64,000 nucleotides of DNA from Megaleporinus macrocephalus (GCA_021613375.1 CM038711.1:14408576-14472575); one strand, 5' to 3'. Positions 1 through 12,500 are shown, counted from the first letter of the stretch. Numbers and translations: made by a program. The notes: generated by a model from the letters alone, not told the origin.

Positions 1-1468
1 GCATTCATTGTAGTATTCATTACAGGCAGATATTCTTTGTTTTGGTTTAGAAACAAAAAAGTGAACAAGTGCATTTCTAATATATGCTTTTTCTCTTGGG
101 GGCTGCTTGCCCATCAGTGAATATGACACACACCAAGTATTTGCTGCTCACCAACACTATAGCTGGTACTGTGGAATGGATATGGGCTAGGGTGTAATGT
201 ATGGCCTTAGGAGGGTGATCTCCTCTAACAAGCTGTCATGAGGCACAGTAAGAATGGTAAGCTTTTGAACCCTCTTGTCATGAAGCTAGCTATTGATTTA
301 TCAGTTCCTGTCACCGCCTCTTCCTTGTTCTCCATATCAGCATCTTACCCACCCTCGTCAATTCGCTCACGACACGTGAATTATAGCTAATCAATGCGCC
401 CTGCTGTAGTCTAAATGGGAACATAGATTTTCTTCTGTTGTTCCTATGTGGATGATGGGGGGAAAAATGAAATAAATAACGTATTCCAAGACAGCTAAGG
501 TCCTTAAAATGGTGAATAGGGTTATGCGACAGAGTTTTTATCTTTTTGCCATTCTCTTTTTTTCCTACGTTAATGGTAGCAGTAAATTGCTAAGACAGCT
601 GGTCTCAGTGAAATTGACGTAATTTAACGCGACTGATAAAAAACTCAAGCCATGGCTTTTTTGTGAGGAGTTGTGAAGGAAAAAAAAATAGAGCCTTCAG
701 CTGGAAGTCAGGAAAGAGATTAAAATCTGTTGACTTTTTTTTTTTCCCCTCTGACTCGGCCCTCTCGTTTTCTTCTTAGCACTCAATCTGTAATGTGAGA
801 CACATCTACGGGAATCGATATTCATCCATCCTCAGCAATATAGAGGAAAAGAGAAAAGACAGATGGGCTGTACAACATGAATCTGTTGGAGTTGAAGCTT
901 TTCTCATTTGGGTAATCATCTGTCAGTCTAAGCCAGTACTGTATACACAATGCCCTTTCAGTAACCCCAGTAAGGGTGCAGCAGCGTATGAGACAGTCAA
1001 CATAACAGACATCAACAAGCGCTTTGTTATACTTTATACTTTATGGTATGATGCTACACATTAACGGCTATTTTGCTCCCCTGAATGCTTCTTTTCGTAT
1101 CCACCAAACCATCCACTCCTGTGGTCACTGCCTAAACTCAACAAGACTTTCTGTTTGTCTCTATGAGAACTGAGCAGTTCGGATGTGTGTTTCGGAACTC
1201 CTGATGTGTCTGTTTTTAGTGGTCAAAGGGAGCAGAACTCGTGAACAGTGACAGAAGCCTCACTGCGTCGTTCTTTTACAGCGTGCCGTCTCTCTAAGAC
1301 GATACTGCAGTCACATCCTCCTGCTTGTCTGCTGCGAGAGGGAGGGCTCTCATGAGGGAAGCCAGATCAGAAGAGTCCCTTCTGCATGTAGCCTTCAAAG
1401 TGTGGCCTGCAAACTAGCCCGAGTCTAGGAGTTCAGCTTCTCAGAATTTCAAAACAAAGAAAGAGGGG

Positions 1469-1488
1469 AAAAAAAAAAAAAAAAAAAA
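1469..1488 (+). repeat. A20 homopolymer tract
   Basis: Twenty consecutive A residues. It generates spurious poly-Phe open frames on the opposite strand. No retrotransposon body is visible in front of it. Confidence 0.9.
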
Positions 1489-2730
1489 GAGTCCAACAGG
1501 AAAAGGTTGGTAGGCACACATACGCAAGCTGCGGGCAGAATACTGAAACCAACGGCTGTTTTTGTTTTTTTTTTCTTTCTTTCTGCAACCCCCCACCTCA
1601 CCCCAATCTGAATGTCCCAGGGTGGTGGATACTCTATCCACTCCAACTGGTTTCCCTGGCAGAGAGTTTTTTGGGTGATTGATCCCTCTACAAAGGATAA
1701 TTCAGGCGTCTGCGGCCAGGATCGGAAACTGTGGCGCTCTTAAAATCAAACAGGCTGACCATCAGTGGAAAACATGCCCTACCTCTTCAATCAAAGGCAA
1801 CGGATGAAAAGTTGCAAGCTAAATGTTGCCTTTACACAGAGGAGCTGTTTGCATCCATTAACTTTAATTTTGATTGCATGGCTGCACAACTCCCAGCGCA
1901 GTCTGCACATAGAAAGAGCTTCTCTAATTACAAGGTTTTTGAAATTAGCTGCCAGCTATTAGATGGAGAATTTATTGGGGGCACTCAAAGTGCTTGAACT
2001 GATGTCACTGACTGACATTATTTAAGAATATAAAAAGTCTTTTATTATCTCAAATAATTACCCTTATATACAATTCTGTGCCAAACTTTTTTTTATATTT
2101 GGTTTCCAGTCAAAAGTAGGGATGGGAGTTGACAAAACTAAGACTGATTCTGATGCTACTTAAGATTTTATGTGGAAAATTGTAGGCCCTTCAAAGTCAG
2201 TGCAGCTGTTTAACTAACTTTAAATCTGGGTACAAAGTAGAATGTCTGCCTAATAAAAATTAAACATGTTTATAAAGGACATGCATATAAGGATATAAAC
2301 TAATGTATGTTTTTCCAACTCCAGCAAAGTTATCCTTTTGGAAAAAAGTTTTGTTTCAATGGCAGCGACATATAAAACTGTAACATCTAATTAAGCTAAA
2401 CAATTTCTTTAAGATGGGATAACCTTGAACCAATGTATAAAAATTGCATGTATTAACAGTTCTTTTGCAAAAAAGGGAGCATGTCTGCATTCTCCACGAG
2501 GAGGAAGTTTGAGTAGGTATAAATTACTGTGCACAGAGGCATTATCACTGGCCACTGGCACTCTGGAACACACAGGCAGCACACTTTCATCTGTTCAGAT
2601 ATTAAAGTATGCAAAGCACTTTATCCAGATGTGAGTAGAATTTACATGTGTTTAAACAGCAGAGCTAATACAGTGTGATGCATGTAGAGGCTACCCTGGT
2701 ACTCTGTATAATGCCTGACCCCAATGCCAT

Positions 2731-2774
2731 CACATACACACACACACACACACCCACACACACACACACACACA
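2731..2774 (+). repeat. (CA)n microsatellite, imperfect
   Basis: About 22 CA dinucleotide units interrupted by CATA and CCCA. This is a typical fish dinucleotide microsatellite. Confidence 0.95.
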
Positions 2775-3504
2775 AATGGCAGTTGTGGATCTGCCAAAGA
2801 AAGTTATGAGCAGTTTATATGTGTTCGCAGGATTAAGCAACAGGTTTTCATGAAACCAGGTGAAATTCAATTTATTTAGGAGTGAATTTGAATCCAATGC
2901 AGTTAGACAGGCTACAGCATTTTTCATTATCAGAAGTTTGCACTCTCCAATCTATTTTTTTATTATGTACAAGTGACATTTTTCCGTAATTGAGAAACAA
3001 AACATTACACTACTTTACACCAGCATTCACCAATGTTAAACTTGTAACCTAATCTCCCAAAGCTGGAATACCACTGCTTGTTTCTGGATACTTTTTTGTT
3101 TTGTTTTTTTTTTCCCGTCAAACCTCCTCACAGCCTACGTTCAGTACAACCATATGAAACAAGTTAACGTTAACATTAGTTAGCCTGATTTGAGGTAATG
3201 TCAGCTCATACTGCATACTAGATAACAACTGTTAACTGGGAGATAATACTACCTATCTCTTTTTGTTAATGTGACAGGAGCGCACTTGTATGGATTTAAC
3301 ATCAATGCTTTTAGGAGCGACACAATATCCACACTTGCAAACTTTTTGTCCATGGTGACTTCTGGTTAAAGTTTCCTGAAACATAGGCACAGAATTTTAA
3401 TGTCATGTGCTAATAATTTTTGCAACATTTATTAATAAGAGGAATTGATAATGTTGGAGGCATATGGTTCTGATGAATCAAAAAGTTTGAAACTGGTTCT
3501 AAAC

Positions 3505-4631
3505 CAGGGTTATTATCGTTTATAAAAAACAAACGAAACAACGAAAACTGAAATTGAGAAAACATTTTCGTTAACTGAAATAAATAAAAACGGCAATTAA
3601 AAGACAAAAACGATAACTAACTGGAACTGTATTATGCGTTTACAAATTGAACTAAAATGTACTGAAATTATAGATAGAAAGCCCTTCGTTTTCGTGTTTG
3701 TCCATTTATCTATAAGCCTTGAAGATACTAAATCGTTTTTTTCCACTCGAGCAGTTTTATGTTAGCTGCCGGCACCGTACGGCACCCTGACGACACTTCT
3801 TGTTTAGTCATGTAAAATGACCACAGCAAAAGTTGGGAGAAAGCAGCATATATGGGATTATATGGTCCTATATGGGATTTCTTTGAATATGACTGCCAGA
3901 AAGATAAAAGCAAGTGTCTTTTATTGGAAACAGGGGATAAAATATGTAGAATACTTCTCAAGGGGAAGAACCCCACCAATCTCAAAGTCCATTTGAGAAG
4001 CGCGCACAAGAAGGCTAATTGCATGTACCTTGACAAGCTAGCCTCTCTGAGCAGCTCCCCCGAAGGTGCAGCCACATCCCGGCCAGGTAGCCCCGGGAAG
4101 AAAACAACCATAACGGACTGCTTTTACTGGTGACCGAGCTGCTGGTTAGTTAATACGCAGGAGCACCGCAAGCGTGAGGATGCATTGGTAAATATGGTTA
4201 TTGAAACTGGGATGTCCACACGACTATGTGACTCGATTGCCTTCAAAAAGTTTAACATTTCACTCGAACCAAAATTTAACTCACCCAGTGCTGCAAGAGT
4301 GAATAACCTTATTGGAGCTAAGATGGAAAAGGCAAAGCACAACCTGAAGGAGATCATACATTTTTTTAAATGGTATCTTTTGTTTAGTTTTTATTACACA
4401 ATACTTACTCTAACTTTTGAATCCTGCACCTGAAAAATAGCACAAAGTTTAAAAAAACTAAAACTAATACTAGAACTGATGAAAATTAAACTAAAACTAA
4501 GCATTAAAGAATAACAATAACTAATAAAAACTAACAAACCCACTCTAAAAATGAATTAAAACTAACATAATTAGAGTCACAACGAAATGAAACTAAACTA
4601 TGATTAAAAATCCCAAACTATAACAACCTTG
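3505..4631 (+). mobile_element. hAT DNA transposon, 1,127 bp, internally deleted, with 8-bp TSD
   Basis: The element starts CAGGGTTATTATCG and ends ATAACAACCTTG, an imperfect terminal inverted repeat. It is flanked on both sides by the same octamer TTCTAAAC (3497-3504 and 4632-4639), the 8-bp target duplication typical of hAT elements. Sub-terminal DNA is rich in AACTAAAACTAA-type repeats. Inside, a plus-strand frame (about 3852-4133) reads a BED-finger-like piece with KSKCLLLETGDKIC and NLKVHLRSAHKK. After a stop, 4185-4360 reads GMSTRLCDSIAFKKFN, which resembles the segment that follows the finger in hAT transposases. The catalytic and dimerisation regions are absent, so this is a non-autonomous remnant. 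Confidence 0.92.
3852..4360 (+). pseudogene. hAT transposase N-terminal remnant (BED zinc finger)
   Basis: This is the coding remnant inside the 3505-4631 element. An N-terminal aromatic stretch (IWDFFEYD) is followed by two Cys (KCL...KIC) and a paired His region (VHLRSAHKK), which matches a BED-type DNA-binding finger. The frame stops at 4131-4133 (TGA). The downstream frame from 4185 keeps transposase-like residues (ETGMSTRLCDSIAFKKF). It is only a small part of the usual hAT transposase length. No function is expected. Confidence 0.75.
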
Positions 4632-4859
4632 TTCTAAACTAGGATTGGCTCTAGAATTTCATGCCTAGTCAAAACAGACACTAAGCACGAGTTAGTCCTT
4701 TTTTAAGAGATATATTTGAGATGTTAGATGCAAGATAACCTACTTACATAAGGAAAGGGTCAAAAGAAAACTACTGAACAAATAACAAAGAAATACAAGT
4801 ACAAAGAAATATTAAAAGACATAGAATACATGGGACTTTTAGTAGCTGTGCAAGACCTG

Positions 4860-5040
4860 AACTGAACACCATCAGATAAACAGTACTCAAAGCTTTCATT
4901 TTGACAGAAGAAAATCAATTTCACTTTTGCTTCAGGTCTGGAATAATCCACAGGCATTTCTGACTATCCTTGAGAAGACAACAGGATGTGTAGCTGTCAG
5001 AAAGTTCAACTGAGAAAAGGAAGTAGACACAAAAGAAAAA
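4860..5040. repeat. Dispersed repeat family copy 1
   Basis: It shares words with segments at 32435-32600, 55100-55370 and 59640-59765: CATCAGATAAACAG, then AAAGCTTTCAT, and GGATGTGTAGCTGTCA followed by an A-rich stretch. The termini are unclear. It is probably the interior of a non-autonomous DNA element; the class is unknown. Confidence 0.55.
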
Positions 5041-8000
5041 AATGTTCAAAAACAGTCAAAGCTGCTGGTGGAGTGTGTCTCCTGAACATGTACACAAGAA
5101 CAAACCACACAACTCCTGATTGTTTAACTACCCCAGATTGCAAATAAAGACTTGGCTGGTACGCAACACAGTTTGAGTGCTGTTGTGAGTGAAAAGCCTT
5201 GGAAATAAAGCTTAATTCATTCAGATCTGAACTCTTGCTGAGCATGAATGGAGTGCCTGATCAGGCGCAGGAGATTGCCCCATGCCAATAAGAGGAAAAG
5301 ATCCTTGAGTTTCCAACAGAGTGATAAATGGCCACTATTCGTTATGCAGAGAAATGGGTAAGCTCTGCATCCCAATGCCTTCTGCAGGGGACTTTCCTTT
5401 GTCTCCCTGACAAGTTCCCATTCCCCGCCAAGGAGAGCACAGCAAGGTTAAAGCCAGGGAGGAAGCAAGGACGCCAAAACTGGAACAGGTTGTTCGTGGG
5501 AAGTCTTGGCAAAGTAGAAATAGATGTGGAAACTTTCAGAAACTTGGCAAGAACCCACATCCATTTCCACCAAGCTGCATTCACGCCTGTTCAATTTCTT
5601 TATTTCAAGCAGAGCCACTTCTGCACAGATGCGAGAGTGCATGCTAGATGCTCCTGTAAGCAGGGGGCCATCTATCAGTTAGACTAGCAGTGTCTCACAG
5701 CTACCCATCAGCACTACCATGCAGCCATCCATCTCACCACTCTCCATTTCAAGACTCTAGCAGAGACCCAACTAATGACCCAAGCTGGGCTTTGGCAAGA
5801 ATATCCTTCAGAGCAGAAAGCACACAACTCAAATGTGATGGGATTCAAATGTATGAGGCTTACTGAGATACTGACAATGCAGTTGAAACCACTGTATAAA
5901 GGTAAAACCACTGTGTGGATTATGAAAATGTAAATTTGTATTCTTTATATTATCTGTATTGTTAAAGCTCTACAAGTGTTGGTTCTAACACATTGCAGTT
6001 CACTTCAGGAAGCACAAGAGGTAATAAGGTTTCTATTGTTTTGCTGCACCATACACTGTCAAAGAAAAAAAAGGAAAAGTAAGCCATATTAGTAAGCCAT
6101 AAAATTCAGAAAATTAGTGGAACTTGCTTTAAGTTGATTGTACATCAAATTGCAAGGTTACATTATACATTAAAAATAAATCACAGCTTTTTGTTTTGGT
6201 AAATTTTATGTGAGCCATAAACTAGCAAAAAGCTCTTTAACTTGGGTGTTTTATATGTTGCCTAGTACTGTACTGTTTTAGACTAACTAAAATAAACCTT
6301 TAAACCCAGCATGTGTTAAATTCTTCGTTCATGTAACAAAGAAATGTTACACAAGTCATAAACATAAAGTCGTGGATTATTCATTGCCAAACCGATTAAC
6401 ACTGCGCTAGAAAACTTGTTTAGAGCTTCGTACATGGTACAGCAGTTATGTTGAGACGCTTCAGGCCGCAAGTGTGATGCTACCACGGTTCTTTGACCCA
6501 AGCCAGTTGTTTATTTCCTAAGTAGAGAGCCAGGGCTGTGTAGGAACACTGGATACTTTTCCCTTAGCACGTACACAGAATGGATAGCCAGAGACTACGA
6601 GTAGATACTCACTGAATTTGACAAAAAAAATTACTGGATACACCTTGTTTACTGCACCTTTAAGTTTAAATTTGTTTACTGTGTAAAAGAATGAAACCAT
6701 TGAATAATAATATTGACAGAGGGAGATTAGTCAGTTATTAGATTAACAGGTTTCAAATAATTGTTAGCTGTGGTTAACTTGTGTTTGCATTGTACCTTTC
6801 CACCTGCTTTTCATGGAGCAGCTTTACAGATATCTCAGGCTAGATCTAATAAGCAAGCTTAGGGCAACAATGTGACACAAAGAGAACCAAGACTGGGAGC
6901 CATCCTCTCCACACGGTTTCTGCATCTCTGAGGCTGATTTTAGGAGTCTCAGTGGTGGTAAGAATATGATAGAAGGTGCACTGAGCTCGCAAACTCATAA
7001 GAAGACTTAAGCAAAATCTCAGGTGGCTTAGAGATCTTGTCTGGGATATCCATTTCTGGAGGTGAAGAAAATGAAAAGGCGGATGTGTTCATCCTTTGTG
7101 TAGGCAAGAGATCTTGAACTCTACACAGACGAACACTCAGACGAATACCCCAGCCCATGAAGATGTGCGGAGGCTTGTAATGACGTGGGCCCTAACCACA
7201 GCTAAAATACATCTGCTGTCTGTACTCACATGGCCGGCTCGCCTGTAAGAATGTTACATCAAACGCTACATCGTGTTTTCTCCCTTCCTCTCCAAAAAAG
7301 CGCTCTGTGGGCAGGAAATAGTGAAGCATGCGCTCCCTGTAGACATGCCAATAAGGCTATTATGGCTATTGCTTCTGGGGAAACTGTAAGGAAAACTAAC
7401 AATACTTTTTTCACCAAGCATTGTGCCTCTGGCCCGGCACTGAACGCTTCCTTGGCTTGTGCTGATGTTTTGGCGCAAAGCCATGGGATTACCAGGGGAA
7501 GAAATGTGCTTTCTGCTCTCTCTCACCGCTGAGCCGCGGCACTAAGGGCACTCTCCCAGCTAATAGGGACAATCCCCGGGCCTGTTCTTAAGAATGCAGC
7601 CAAGCAACCACAGGGCTGACCTCGCTTCATCTTTCCTCGGAACCAGCCTAGCATGGCTTAAATTAAGCAGATACAAAGAGGCAGCCGTGAGCTAAATGTT
7701 TGCGTTTAAAAAGGGCTAATCTCCGGCACGCAGCGTGTGACTGGAGGTACTGTGAGTGATGTAGCAGTAAGCAGCAGCAAGCAGCTTTTCGTCAAGGGAA
7801 CACAAGACCGTGTTGCTCTTTGATAATATCTTTACTGCCTGGTAAGGTTTCACGCTGAAAACATATCCGGTAATTGAAAAACTGGGGGGAAAAAAACTGT
7901 GTACAAATCAAAACATTGTCTGAGGTTAGTTTCTCTTGAAAACCGACAACACTGCTGTTAAATCTTTCTCTTAGGAGCTAATTTAGAACTACCCAGCACA

Positions 8001-8068
8001 TATCGGGCTACGTAGCTGACTGTGCCGCAACTCGGAAGGCCCAAAACAAACAGCAGAGTGCTACTCAC

Positions 8069-8244
8069 AGGCGAACTGCAGGAGAGCTTCTCGACTCAGG
8101 ACAGCTCCGACGCTGTTCTCTGCTCTGCACTGGTACTTCCCAAAATCGATGGCTTCGCTGGCGTTGTTTATTATCAAGTTTCCGTCTATCAAACTGTAGC
8201 GGAAATCTGCCTCTACATCCACATCTGTTCCATTGATCAGCCAA
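8069..8244 (-). CDS. cntn5: cntn5 exon encoding second half of Ig domain 1
   Basis: Minus-strand 176-nt exon after a GTGTTTGCAG acceptor, ending GCCT|GTGAGT. It reads [18 protein letters not shown], then [17 protein letters not shown] and [18 protein letters not shown], ending LLQFA. The Trp is the Ig core tryptophan, YQC supplies the F-strand cysteine paired with the Cys in the preceding exon, and FG-KYQC is the usual D-x-G-x-Y-x-C signature with Phe before Gly. NGT and NAS are N-glycosylation sequons. The junction codon is AG|T (Ser), where contactins that I remember have Arg before this Trp. The exon ends one base into a codon (T), expected to be Tyr of a following AYLGNF-type segment that begins Ig2. 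That next exon would lie below position 8069 and was not recognised here, so it probably lies outside the window. Confidence 0.95.
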
Positions 8245-10137
8245 CTGCAAACACAAAAGATGTGATTTGTGAAAGAACATGCAGCACGAAATACTAATGG
8301 CTTATTAGAATTACGAATTACGCCTTTTCACACTTCACTAACATTAAACAGGTATGTCACGATGGAAATTGAGTAGCCTGAAAAAAACGCATTAAAAGGC
8401 TAGACAGTGACATTGATCTGAATTACGAGTCATGATGAAGCCGTATGAGAATCTGCCAGTTTGGTCAAACACTCGAGACAGGATCAATTAGCCCGAGCAG
8501 CCCCTTGATTCATTCTGTGTGGTTCATTCAGGAGTAAACCAATAGATGAATCATTCGTGAACCTGACGACATCCCCAGTTCTACGCAGTACAGTGGGCAA
8601 TATCATACCACATGACTTAGATATGACTTATGACTCAGATAGTCTTTATCCTCTGGAACATGTGCTATTGGAGCAACCCTTAGATGGAACCAAAACTGTA
8701 CTTTGGAGTGTTCCACATTTAACCTTCCAACTTAGCAAGTCTTAGCTTAACTTAGCAAGCTCATAATACTATAGAGAAGGGTTTGATTTCAGTGCCTTGT
8801 CATTACAACTTCAAACAATTAGCTTTGCTTTTGCAGACAAGAGTTTTAATCATCTGCACGTGTATTAGCAGAGCACCAGTTAGTCTCTAAACCTGTACTA
8901 TGGTTCATTGTACTTCTTGGATCTGTAGCCCACTAGCTAGATAACTAGGACTGCTGCTAGCTAGGAATAGGAGCTGGGTGGCATTAGCCTAGCTGGAAGT
9001 CCACACATTGAAACACTCATTTTATTTGATCATTTTGATTTGTGCCAGTACAGCCTCCGTTAGCCAGTATCCAATCTACACTGGGGTGAGCAGAGTTTTT
9101 AGCATGCTGTGGTAATGCTAAACAGCTCCCATGTTCTAGTACAACTGTTTAATATTATTATTAGAGCCACAGTTGGACATTTATTCAATAATCAATTGCA
9201 TATTGTGTTCTAGCTATTTTCAAGACTGTAGGTAACTTATTTGATTGTATCCAATTATGAAATAACAACACAGATATAAGCACAAATGAGCAAACAGCTA
9301 CATAATTAAGCCATCGAGCCTCCAGTAAAACAAAACTAACATGTAAGAAGATCCTTGAAAATGCCTCATATTTTGCTAAAATATATTAAGGCAGGAACAA
9401 AACATGACACATCTCAGAAGGTATAATAATTTGGAAACCCATTTCTGCCAGTTACGGGAGAAAAAATTGGCTGTTTTATCCCCTCTTTCTGACAGTGGTC
9501 TTTTTTATCCTAAACCAATGGCAAGGTTTACTATTGTGCTGTAATACAAGTTTATTTTCTTTGGAATTTGACAGATTATTCTGTAATGCCCTTTTTTCAA
9601 GAGCTTCTGACTGATTACGTTGAAATAATTGGCTCATTTTTCTAAGATTCTGCCTCATTATGTTGAACTAATGGCTCATGTTCTTGAGATTGTGACTTAT
9701 CATATTGGTTTCGAGTAATTATGTCAAAGTAATGCCTTATTTTTTTATTATTTTTAAATAATTGCTTATTTGCTACAAGACACTTACATATACAGATACA
9801 ATACACAGAATAATAAATAAGCACTGGTCTTATTAATCTATTTTTTCATAGTTAACACATATGCATATCCTTTAACACTTCTCACTTAAATCCCTATCCC
9901 AAACACCACCCCACCCACAAGAAAAAAAACAAAAAACAAGAAGACTTAAAATCAGATGCCTATGCTCGCGTTGCCATTCAATGCCAACACTCACAGCATT
10001 ACAACCAACTTATCTGAAATGTCACATCTGTAAAGGTCTAAATATTAAGGAAGTAAAACTCAAAACTTAGATTAAATGCCATCTATTATCCTATTTAATC
10101 ATGTCTTATCCATGTTAATGAAATTATTAGGCTGTAC
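8245..10137 (-). other. cntn5 intron splitting Ig domain 1
   Basis: This 1,893-bp phase-2 intron sits between the two Ig1 half-exons, from a GTACAG donor at 10137 to a TTTGCAG acceptor at 8245. It is AT-rich. I see no transposon with clear ends and no gene in it. Confidence 0.85.
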
Positions 10138-10261
10138 CTGTAGGTGGGAGCAGGATTTCCTCTTGCTTCACAGCTCATCATCACTTTCTTATCCTCTGAG
10201 TCCAGGGCAAAGATAGCGTCATCAGGCTCCTGGATAAACACTGGCCCAAACTCCTCGCTTT
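10138..10261 (-). CDS. cntn5: cntn5 exon encoding first half of Ig domain 1
   Basis: Minus-strand 124-nt exon with a T-rich acceptor ending ATGTCTTCAG and a CAG|GTACAG donor. It reads SEEFGPVFIQEPDDAIF, then ALDSEDKKVMMSCEARGNP and APTY. GPVFIQEPDD is the hallmark start of Ig1 in the contactin 3-6 group. The Cys in MMSCEARGN is the B-strand cysteine of an I-set Ig fold. The exon starts in phase 1 (AA completes Glu) and ends two bases into a codon (AG). In the protein, Ig1 helps form the Ig1-4 horseshoe at the membrane-distal end. Contactins 3-6 are known to bind PTPRG through the neighbouring Ig2-3 region, so this exon is adjacent to, not part of, that interface. The alternatives cntn3 and cntn4 are disfavoured by the linker exon upstream. 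Confidence 0.95.
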
Positions 10262-10734
10262 CTGAAGACATAAAACAAAAAAAAAACTCTCAATTTTTTT
10301 TCCAAACTAAATGCTAACCAGCGCAATGCAAGCAACGCTGTCACGATGGCTGGCACCATTCCTGCAACCATAGCAACAGCAAGATTGCACAACACTTCTT
10401 AGGGTGATAAAAGGCTGTGCAGTTAACAACAGAAACCATGTTTTGGACAAGGTAAAGGGTAATAGACAGATAGGCATTTAGAAAAAGTCAATGGTATAAA
10501 AAAGTGACATTGTCCAGTTACAACACCGCTATATTTCATGTGAGACAATGACTGAGCTTTCACTCTTTGTGCTACAATGTCTGAGATTTGACTGATCATG
10601 GTCTAATGGCTCTAGTCAATACTCACTACCCAGACTGGTTGGTAATAAAGCTCTGCTATTGAATGTCAGGCCTTTTAAAGTCAACATGAAATCAAAACAC
10701 ATCTTCACCTTTAGTTAATGTCTCTTATCATATT

Positions 10735-10930
10735 ACAGTCATATGCAAAAGTTTGGGTTCCACAGTTAACATGTCTTGTTGATTAAAAGAAAAAATGTGG
10801 CCTCTTTTTATATTTTTATATTTTATATATTTTTATTTTTTATGTTTCAGTATGTTAAACTCAAATAGAAAGTGTGCATCAAAATCTATAGAAACAAAAC
10901 ACAAGATGTATAGAAGACGTGTTAACATAT
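10735..10930. repeat. Fish interspersed repeat beginning with a TGCAAAAGTTTGGG-type end
   Basis: It begins with ATATGCAAAAGTTTGGGTTC, a terminal motif that I associate with abundant Tc1/mariner-related fish repeats. An AT-rich body follows. There is no coding potential and the far end is not defined. Confidence 0.45.
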
Positions 10931-12159
10931 TTGTAGTTGGATAATAAACAAAATATAGTTTGACTGAGAGTGTTTTAAGTCATCATATACCAAAAATATC
11001 ACTTAAAAAAATTCTACCACAAAAAAAAAGATTAAATTCTGCTGCATTTACATGTTTGTGGCACACGGACGACTGCAAACTGGAAATTCTATTGGTTTCA
11101 GGAGCTGCTGCGGAAAATCCTGCCACCGCAAACAGCAACGTTCCGCAGACGGCAGCAGTGAGCAGAACGCTCCGTTAAGAGTTCAATTTTCCCAGCTTTT
11201 GCTGTCAACCACAGTGATGGATTAAACCAGATGTTGATTCTTTAGGCGGAGCCCAGGGATGCCAACCATCTTGTTGCTGAATTCCAGACAACCAGTATTT
11301 ATACAACTTAAGAAAAGAGAACTGAGTGTCCTCCTTTCTTTTGCTAACTTCAAACAATCTACGCAGTTAAACTCTCATCTGATAAACATTAATTTTTGCC
11401 AGTAATACTGTCACTATGGCAACGTTTGTGTTGCCCCATGCTGCCGTTGGAGGCTTACAGCTCAGAGGTGAGGAAGTAAATGTGAATGCCACATATGTGT
11501 AGTGACTTTTGCCTGATTTGAGTTTAGAATACATCACCATGCACCAGTTTATGAAAACTGAAAAACCCTAACTGCTACCATGTTTTACTCAGAAATATGT
11601 CACAGGTGGGAAGGAAATGTGGTTTTCCAGCTTTAAAGCAATATATGGCCAAAAAAGGGAATTTACACAATTTCACTGCTAAGAGGTTAGCATTGTCAAG
11701 GCATCCATAGACGAGGCTATGATTAAAACACGATAGCCACAAGGTAAGCATGGTGCTGATGGTCAATGCATCACATGTTTACCTCAAAGTAATCTCAACC
11801 AGACTTTCTTATATCATTTCTGACACTGAATCTACAAAAGAACAGTAGGTTACACTTTGAAGTCTGAATATTGCCTCTACCCTTGGGCCAAACCACAGCT
11901 TCTATTCCCCAGCAAATGAGAATATGGCGGGCACTGCTGGACCCAGAGACGCCTTTTTCCTTTCCTAGTACTGCAACCAGCAAAGACACTGCCAGACCTG
12001 GACGGACTGACCTATTCTTCACACTCACCCTTTCGGATAATACAATAAATTGTTCCCTCTGGGGTTTTACTGGAAGTCTCGCATGTTCATGTGCGGTTGT
12101 CTCACACCAGCAACAGGGGCCAAGAGTGTCACATGGAACCTTTGTGTTTAAACTACTTT

Positions 12160-12500
12160 CATTTTAGGACAGCATGACAAAAGAATGCTGAGCCGTTCTA
12201 TTGGATAAACTCAGCAGAGTGTCTCCACTCGGAATTCTGCTTGCTGTTCGACTGGGAAGCTCTGTGGATGAACTCGATAACGTTTCTCTGCAGGGTTACC
12301 GAGAGTTATTCCAATTAGATGTCTTCTGAGAATCTTCCATGCTGGAGTTTGGCGTGTTTACACCGAATGATGGGATGAATCTGCCTTCTCAGATTGCCTA
12401 ACAAACACATGAGTATGAACTCCTCTCCCCAAATGCAATTAAGCTGCTGATAATTTTATCAGCAATATTAAGCCACAAGCAGGTGGTATTTTAACGGATG
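12160..12500. promoter_or_regulatory. Candidate intronic regulatory block (unverified)
   Basis: Non-repetitive sequence with CCAATTAG, GCAATTAAGC and a palindrome GCTGATAA-TT-TTATCAGC (12446-12463) that pairs two GATA-type sites head to head. It has no repeat words shared with the rest of the window. Function is inferred only. Confidence 0.25.

Larger units (their letters stand above)
1..8068 (-). other. cntn5 intron following the Ig1 exon (partial)
   Basis: The intron starts at the GTGAGT donor at 8068 and runs off the window start. I looked for an Ig2-type exon (expected YLG...VREGQG and GNLYI motifs on the minus strand) and saw none. It holds an A20 tract, a CA tract, one full hAT element (3505-4631) and a dispersed-repeat copy (about 4860-5040). 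Long open frames at 1731-1997, 5328-5687 and 7230-7532 show no recognisable domain and are open on both strands, as expected of moderately GC-rich non-coding DNA. The blocks 1700-2020 and 7200-7640 look non-repetitive. Confidence 0.7.

Noticed and set aside
3728..4111. 127-codon minus-strand open frame
   Set aside because: It is antisense to the hAT BED-finger remnant, whose plus-strand frame explains the openness.
5328..5687. 119-codon plus-strand open frame
   Set aside because: Antisense frames are equally open, and no domain or splice structure was found.
7230..7532. Overlapping open frames on both strands (100 and 86 codons)
   Set aside because: Open on both strands because of locally higher GC. 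No conserved motif and no splice sites that fit an Ig2 exon.
1..8068. Possible Ig2 exon of cntn5
   Set aside because: I looked on the minus strand for the expected YLG, VREGQG and GNLYI words and found none. The next exon is probably outside the window.
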